Shown here: positions 60,205 to 64,000 of the stretch, piece after piece | Numbering within the stretch: the stretch's first letter is position 1 | How the letters are laid out: each line of letters starts with the position of its first letter | Assembly (NCBI GenBank): GCA_965277595.1 | Contig: CBDIDH010000001.1 | Span: forward strand, 2,418,001-2,482,000 | DNA length: 64,000 bases | Direction of reading: 5' to 3' | Origin: CBDIDH01 sp965277595 | GTDB taxonomy: Bacteria; Planctomycetota; Planctomycetia; Isosphaerales; Isosphaeraceae | The notes under the pieces: model-generated | The model's database searches: none | What the model saw: the letters and a program-made list of their open reading frames with translations, nothing else | Told to the model about the DNA's origin: nothing | Program-made: the position numbers and the translations under genes

Positions 60205-60442
60205 GGTCATTCACCCTTTTTTCGCATGAGCCTTGCAAACGCCCCCTGAATCGAAGGCGGGAAGACACGTAATGGTGCAAGACATGTGCCGACGGATCTG
60301 ACCGATACGCGATCGCGTGAACCGGAAACGAAATAATGACCGATTCCGGAAAACGAAGCCAACCGGGCGGAAAAGTGCGCCGGTTGACTTCGATCGTCGG
60401 GAATCGGCCGTCGTCTCAAAGGCGAAACGAAATTGTTATCGG

Positions 60443-63400
60443 TCAGTTCGCATGCTCGGACGATTGCCTGATCACCAGTTTGGACCGGGCCGCCGCGGCG
60501 GCGAGAGGTTTGCCGAAGTTGTGAACGACGCTTTCGTGGAGCGTCGCCCAGTGTTCGTCGTGAAGGTCGTCGTGATCCTCGATGAGGGTGAGGAGGTCGG
60601 CGAAGTGGTGCTGACCCTCGGCGAGCTTCTCGGCCTCGGCGGGTAGTGCCGCCCAGGAGCCTTCGGCGATCGCGTAACGAAGCTCGCGGGCCTTGTCCTG
60701 GGCCTCGCGGAGCGCCCCGAAGTCAGGATTGCTCGCGTGCGAGAGCATCAGGACGCGGTCGAGCATCGAGAGCGATCGATTACGATGCTCCTCGCCGCGC
60801 GACTGGCGAATCTCCGCCTCGGCCACGTGTTCGAGCAGGCCGGAAAGGTCTTCGAGGCTCGTCAATTCCTCGGCGGGGGGGCAGGTGACGTAAAGGGCGC
60901 CGGCGAGGTCGAAGGCACGTCCGCGAAGCGACGCGAAGTCCGACCTGCAAGCGGCCAGGGCTTCCAGAAGGTCGTCGGGCGGAAGGCTCCCGGGCGCATG
61001 AAGGTGACGGGCGGCGGTCAAAAGGCGTTCGCCGAGTTCGGAAAAGAGGTCGGACATCGCGGCGAGTTCTTGAGACAACTCACTGCTGCTGTTAAGGCTC
61101 GCGCTCATCGACTCGTTCCTGACATCCTCGGGCCGCTCGGCGACGGCCGCGCCATTCGACGACTCGGGTCGGCTCTGATCCATTGTATCACTCCTGACTG
61201 GGTCGGCGATCTCTTCGCCGGGCAGAGGGATCGTATCCAGTTCGTCCGCCAGGGGCCGGACACACGTTTCGTCGGAATTTTGGCTCGAATTCGGCTCGAT
61301 CTCGGGACGTCCGTATCCCCAGATTCCACTCATTTCCAGGGGGTCGGTTTCCCCAGAGTTGTCGGAAACCTGGTACTCCAATGCGCCGGAGGGATGCGGG
61401 TCATGATCGTGGCCGGAGAGGAAGGTCTCGGTCACGGCATTGAGAATCCGATGATCCAGTTCCCCTTCCCTTTCCTCGGCTTCCGGTCGCTCCGCGAGCA
61501 AGGCCGGATCGGGTTCGTTGAATGCCTCTGGCGTCGATACCCGAGTCATCGGAGTCGGATCGACCTGAACCGGCGCATCGGCCTCGCGATTTTCGCGAGG
61601 CGTGACCGACCTATCCACCATGTTCACCAGGAAGTCGTCGAGGCTGGTGAGGTCGGGTCGATCGTCGTCGTCCATCACGTTCCGATCAAGGGCATGATTG
61701 GGACCTTCAATGACCTCGGCAATCGGAGAAATTTCCGGTTTCTCGACGGGAGGGAGAGCCGGAGCGAATTCAGGATCAATGACCGCGTGAGGTTCCGGTT
61801 GCGGGATGGAAGCCGGCGGCGGGACCGCTGCCTGAGTCGTCGGTTCGGGCTCGGGCTTCTTCTTCGGAGGAGCGGGCATCGGTTTCTGCGGGCGGGCGAA
61901 GGGAACAAAGGCCGCGGGGCGCGGTGGCGCGGGCGCAACCGCGGTCGGTGGCGTTGGGGCCGCGGCGGTCGGTGGAGGCGGCGGGCTTGAACCGCCTTGG
62001 CGGAGACCCTGGAGTCGGGCGAGGTTTTGCTGGTAATCGGGATGCGTCTCGCCGAGCAACCGGCCGCGAACGTTCAATGCCTTCGTGAGCAATTCCTCCG
62101 CGCCCGATCGATCCCCTCGGCGTTGCAGCAGCCAGGCGAGGTTGCCGAGGTTCGTGACCGAATCGGGATGCTCCTCGCCGAGCGTCGCCAGGCGGATCTC
62201 AAGAGCCTGACGAAGCAGCGTTTCCGCGTCCTCGAAATGGTTGAGCCTTCGAAGAATCCCGGCGAGACCACTCAAATTCGCGGCATACTGCGGATGATTC
62301 TCGCCAAGCGTCTGCCCCCGGATCTCCAGCGCCTTGCGGAGCAAATTCTCCGCGGGAGCGAGTTCCCCCTGCTGGGCATACACGTCGGCCAGGGCCGAAA
62401 GTGCCTGTGCATGTTCGGGATGACGCTCGCCAAAGACCGCGATACGGACCTCAATCGCCTCTTTCAAGAGCATCCTGGCCCAGGTCGTATCGCCGCGCTT
62501 CTGCACAAGCTGCGCGAGGTTGAGCAGGTTCGTCGCGTATTCGGGGTGCTTGGGACCGAGCACTTCCTTGCGGACGGCCAGGGCTTGCCGAAGCATCGCC
62601 TCGGCCCCTTGCAGGTCGTCGGCCCGTTGCAGCAAGAGAGCGAGGCTGGTCAGGCAGGCCGCGTACTCGGGATGCCGTTCACCGACGGCGGCCTTGCACG
62701 ATTCGAGAGCCTGGCGGAAGGTCGTCTCCGCCCCCTTCAGATCGCCCCGGCGCTGAAGGAGCAGGCCAAGCTGCGTCTGGATTCCCGCGAGATCGCTCAG
62801 GTGGCTGCCCCGGGCCTGTCGCTTCATATCGATCAAAAGTCGCCAGATCGGCTCGGCATCGTTGAGGTTGCCTTGCCGCTGATGGAGCGACGCGAGCGAG
62901 CCAAGAGCCGTCATGTGGCTCGGGTGCGTCTCTCCAAACTCGTGCCGATAAATCTCGACCGCCTGGCCGAGGAGCGTCCGGGCCTCCTGCTGCTGGCCGA
63001 GCGTTTGCACGACCTCGGCGAGAATTGCGAGGGTCGCGGCAACCTCGGCATGGTTCTCGCCGTGAGCATGGCGCTGGATCACGAGCGCCTCGCGGAGCAG
63101 GGTCTCGGCCGACCGGGGATCGTCGCGGCGTCGGTGTACCTCGGCGAGCGCGGCGAGGGTCTCGGCGTAATCGGGGTGATCGGGTCCGAGAGCGGCCTTG
63201 CGAATTTCCAGGGCGCGGGTCAGGAGCGGCTCGGCCCCCGCGTGGTCTTCCCAGCGGATCATGAGCCGGGCCATCTGGTCGAGACCCGCGGCGTAGTCGG
63301 CGTGGCGTTCGCCGAGCGCTTTCTTGCGGATTTCCAGGGCACGCTGAATCAGCGTTTCGGCATCGCTCAGCTCGTCGAGCGCTCCGAGAACCTCGGCGAG

Positions 63401-63610
63401 CATGCAAAGGCCCGTCGCATATTCCGGGTGCCGCTCTCCAATGACCTTCGTCTGGTAATCGATCAGCTCGCGAACGCGTTCCTCGGCGTCGGCGAGTCGG
63501 CCTCCTTCAAAAAGGAGTCGGGTCTCCTCGGCGAGACGGTCGGCCTTCTGCCGGTAGAGGTCGCCAGATTCCCGGGTCATCGTGCGACTCGACGCGTCGA
63601 ACAGTCCCAT
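60443..63610 (-). CDS. Large tetratricopeptide-repeat protein
   Basis: 1055 residues from ATG 63610 (AAAGG 8 bases upstream; the frame is open 33 codons further). Residues 59-520 are eleven 42-residue TPRs of the kinesin-light-chain type, with the recurring pattern ERHPEYA-LAxLLxxRGD-AExLLRQALEIRKxxLG; a twelfth is partial. Then follows a Pro-rich linker (about 540-610), an acidic, low-complexity region, and a helical C-terminal part (about 855-1055). It is a protein-interaction scaffold with unknown partners; no signal peptide or membrane helix is visible. Confidence 0.9.
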   Translation of the reverse strand: MGLFDASSRTMTRESGDLYRQKADRLAEETRLLFEGGRLADAEERVRELIDYQTKVIGERHPEYATGLCMLAEVLGALDELSDAETLIQRALEIRKKALGERHADYAAGLDQMARLMIRWEDHAGAEPLLTRALEIRKAALGPDHPDYAETLAALAEVHRRRDDPRSAETLLREALVIQRHAHGENHAEVAATLAILAEVVQTLGQQQEARTLLGQAVEIYRHEFGETHPSHMTALGSLASLHQRQGNLNDAEPIWRLLIDMKRQARGSHLSDLAGIQTQLGLLLQRRGDLKGAETTFRQALESCKAAVGERHPEYAACLTSLALLLQRADDLQGAEAMLRQALAVRKEVLGPKHPEYATNLLNLAQLVQKRGDTTWARMLLKEAIEVRIAVFGERHPEHAQALSALADVYAQQGELAPAENLLRKALEIRGQTLGENHPQYAANLSGLAGILRRLNHFEDAETLLRQALEIRLATLGEEHPDSVTNLGNLAWLLQRRGDRSGAEELLTKALNVRGRLLGETHPDYQQNLARLQGLRQGGSSPPPPPTAAAPTPPTAVAPAPPRPAAFVPFARPQKPMPAPPKKKPEPEPTTQAAVPPPASIPQPEPHAVIDPEFAPALPPVEKPEISPIAEVIEGPNHALDRNVMDDDDRPDLTSLDDFLVNMVDRSVTPRENREADAPVQVDPTPMTRVSTPEAFNEPDPALLAERPEAEEREGELDHRILNAVTETFLSGHDHDPHPSGALEYQVSDNSGETDPLEMSGIWGYGRPEIEPNSSQNSDETCVRPLADELDTIPLPGEEIADPVRSDTMDQSRPESSNGAAVAERPEDVRNESMSASLNSSSELSQELAAMSDLFSELGERLLTAARHLHAPGSLPPDDLLEALAACRSDFASLRGRAFDLAGALYVTCPPAEELTSLEDLSGLLEHVAEAEIRQSRGEEHRNRSLSMLDRVLMLSHASNPDFGALREAQDKARELRYAIAEGSWAALPAEAEKLAEGQHHFADLLTLIEDHDDLHDEHWATLHESVVHNFGKPLAAAAARSKLVIRQSSEHAN
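62051..63436 (-). repeat. 126-base repeat array encoding TPRs
   Basis: Eleven tandem units of 126 bases within the TPR gene, each encoding 42 residues; the repeats are diverged at DNA level but keep the ERHPEYA-type start. Such arrays can change copy number by recombination. Confidence 0.8.
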
Positions 63611-63837
63611 GACGGTTACCTTTGCCTCCGGGTCGACGAGCCTTCTATTCCGGCCAAAAACCGCGAAACCTTTCTCGACCGCCCGGCGCGTTGCCGGGGG
63701 CCGCCCCACCTCAGCGCCAGAGGTTCGTCTGTTTCGAATCTAGGACACCGGCGGGAATTTGACCCGATATTCTTACGACATTGTCGTTTCCGGGTTGCCC
63801 GGGTTAAGAATCGGGGCCGGTCGCCACGCCAATGCGT

Positions 63838-64000
63838 TCAGGCCGGATTCTCGACGACGATTCTGCCTCGCGCCGCGGCAACCGCGAGCGCATTGCCGAA
63901 GGCCGCCGCCACCGAGTCAAACCAGTCTGCCCAGAGCGCATCGCCTGTCGAATCATCGGCCGAGATCAGGCTGACCAGGGCATTGAGAGGATGATTCCCC
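63838..64000 (-). CDS. C-terminal end of a gene cut by the right edge
   Basis: On the minus strand, 53 codons enter the window in frame (NHPLNALVSLISADDSTGDA, then LWADWFDSVAAAFGNALAVA) and end at a TGA at 63838-63840. The composition and GC-rich third positions match a true coding end. Family not recognised from this short tail. It is upstream of the TPR gene by about 230 bases on the same strand. Confidence 0.6.
   Translation of the reverse strand, partial: GNHPLNALVSLISADDSTGDALWADWFDSVAAAFGNALAVAAARGRIVVENPA

Noticed and set aside
62051..63436. Tandem repeats considered as a CRISPR or satellite array
   Set aside because: The 126-base units encode TPRs in one continuous frame; there are no unique spacers between short identical repeats.
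61997..63994. Plus-strand open frame of about 665 codons
   Set aside because: Antisense to the TPR array; its apparent repeats simply mirror the 126-base units of the true gene.

Overview
The window looks like chromosomal DNA from a planctomycete, most likely of the Isosphaeraceae/Gemmatales type. It is high in GC. It carries several family types that are typical of, or expanded in, that phylum: a DUF1559 prepilin-like protein with a small lipoprotein beside it, a DUF1501 Tat protein next to a DUF1549/DUF1553 protein with a CxxCH motif, an exported protein with an N-terminal LExLExR-type motif, a TPR protein with kinesin-light-chain-like repeats, and a membrane protein combining FecR-like and HEAT-like parts. 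No phage, integrase, complete insertion sequence, rRNA or CRISPR array was seen. Assignments come from motif recognition only; no search was run.

Layout: 1-9.4 kb holds lepA (cut by the left edge), a FIST-domain sensor protein, an ABC-2 permease, a fabI-mutT-membrane protein operon, and a tig-clpP-clpP cluster, followed by tRNA-Gly with its own promoter. 9.5-20.7 kb is a run of eight genes on the minus strand, with mostly 4-base overlaps or very short gaps: peptide transporter, S9 peptidase, DUF983 protein, formate-tetrahydrofolate ligase, membrane glycosyltransferase, moeA, moeA-PBP fusion, mobA. 20.8-25.2 kb holds a secreted alpha/beta hydrolase, a VapBC-type toxin-antitoxin pair with a recognisable promoter/operator and two decayed gene remnants (one HEPN-like) behind it, and an exported CAP protein.

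25.2-42.7 kb carries a phosphohexomutase, a shortened UvrC, an ABC-F ATPase, the DUF1559/lipoprotein pair, a metallophosphoesterase, a RecA-like ATPase, a purple-acid-phosphatase-like lipoprotein, glycogen debranching enzyme GlgX, the DUF1501-DUF1549/1553 pair and a membrane-anchored metzincin-like protein. 42.8-44.3 kb is mostly a gene-poor, lower-GC stretch. 44.3-54.3 kb holds a ROK kinase without the usual zinc cysteines, a large membrane glycosyltransferase-like protein, the FecR/HEAT protein, SuhB-like phosphatase, a spermidine-synthase-like membrane fusion and small hypotheticals. 54.3-64 kb holds a lower-GC XRE regulator that may be leaderless, an ABC ATPase/permease pair, a second copy of the duplicated ABC-2 permease type, a tandem CAP protein and a large TPR protein; a gene end is cut by the right edge.

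Functional links inferred from layout: peptide hydrolysis and uptake (S9 peptidase plus POT transporter), molybdenum cofactor assembly beside formate activation, protein folding and degradation (trigger factor plus two ClpP), polyglucan/hexose-phosphate use (GlgX, phosphohexomutase, ROK kinase), and envelope or exported functions. The observations most worth following are the VapBC locus with its HEPN wreckage, the internally duplicated ABC-2 permease family, the compact UvrC, the predicted membrane metzincin and the possibly leaderless XRE gene.
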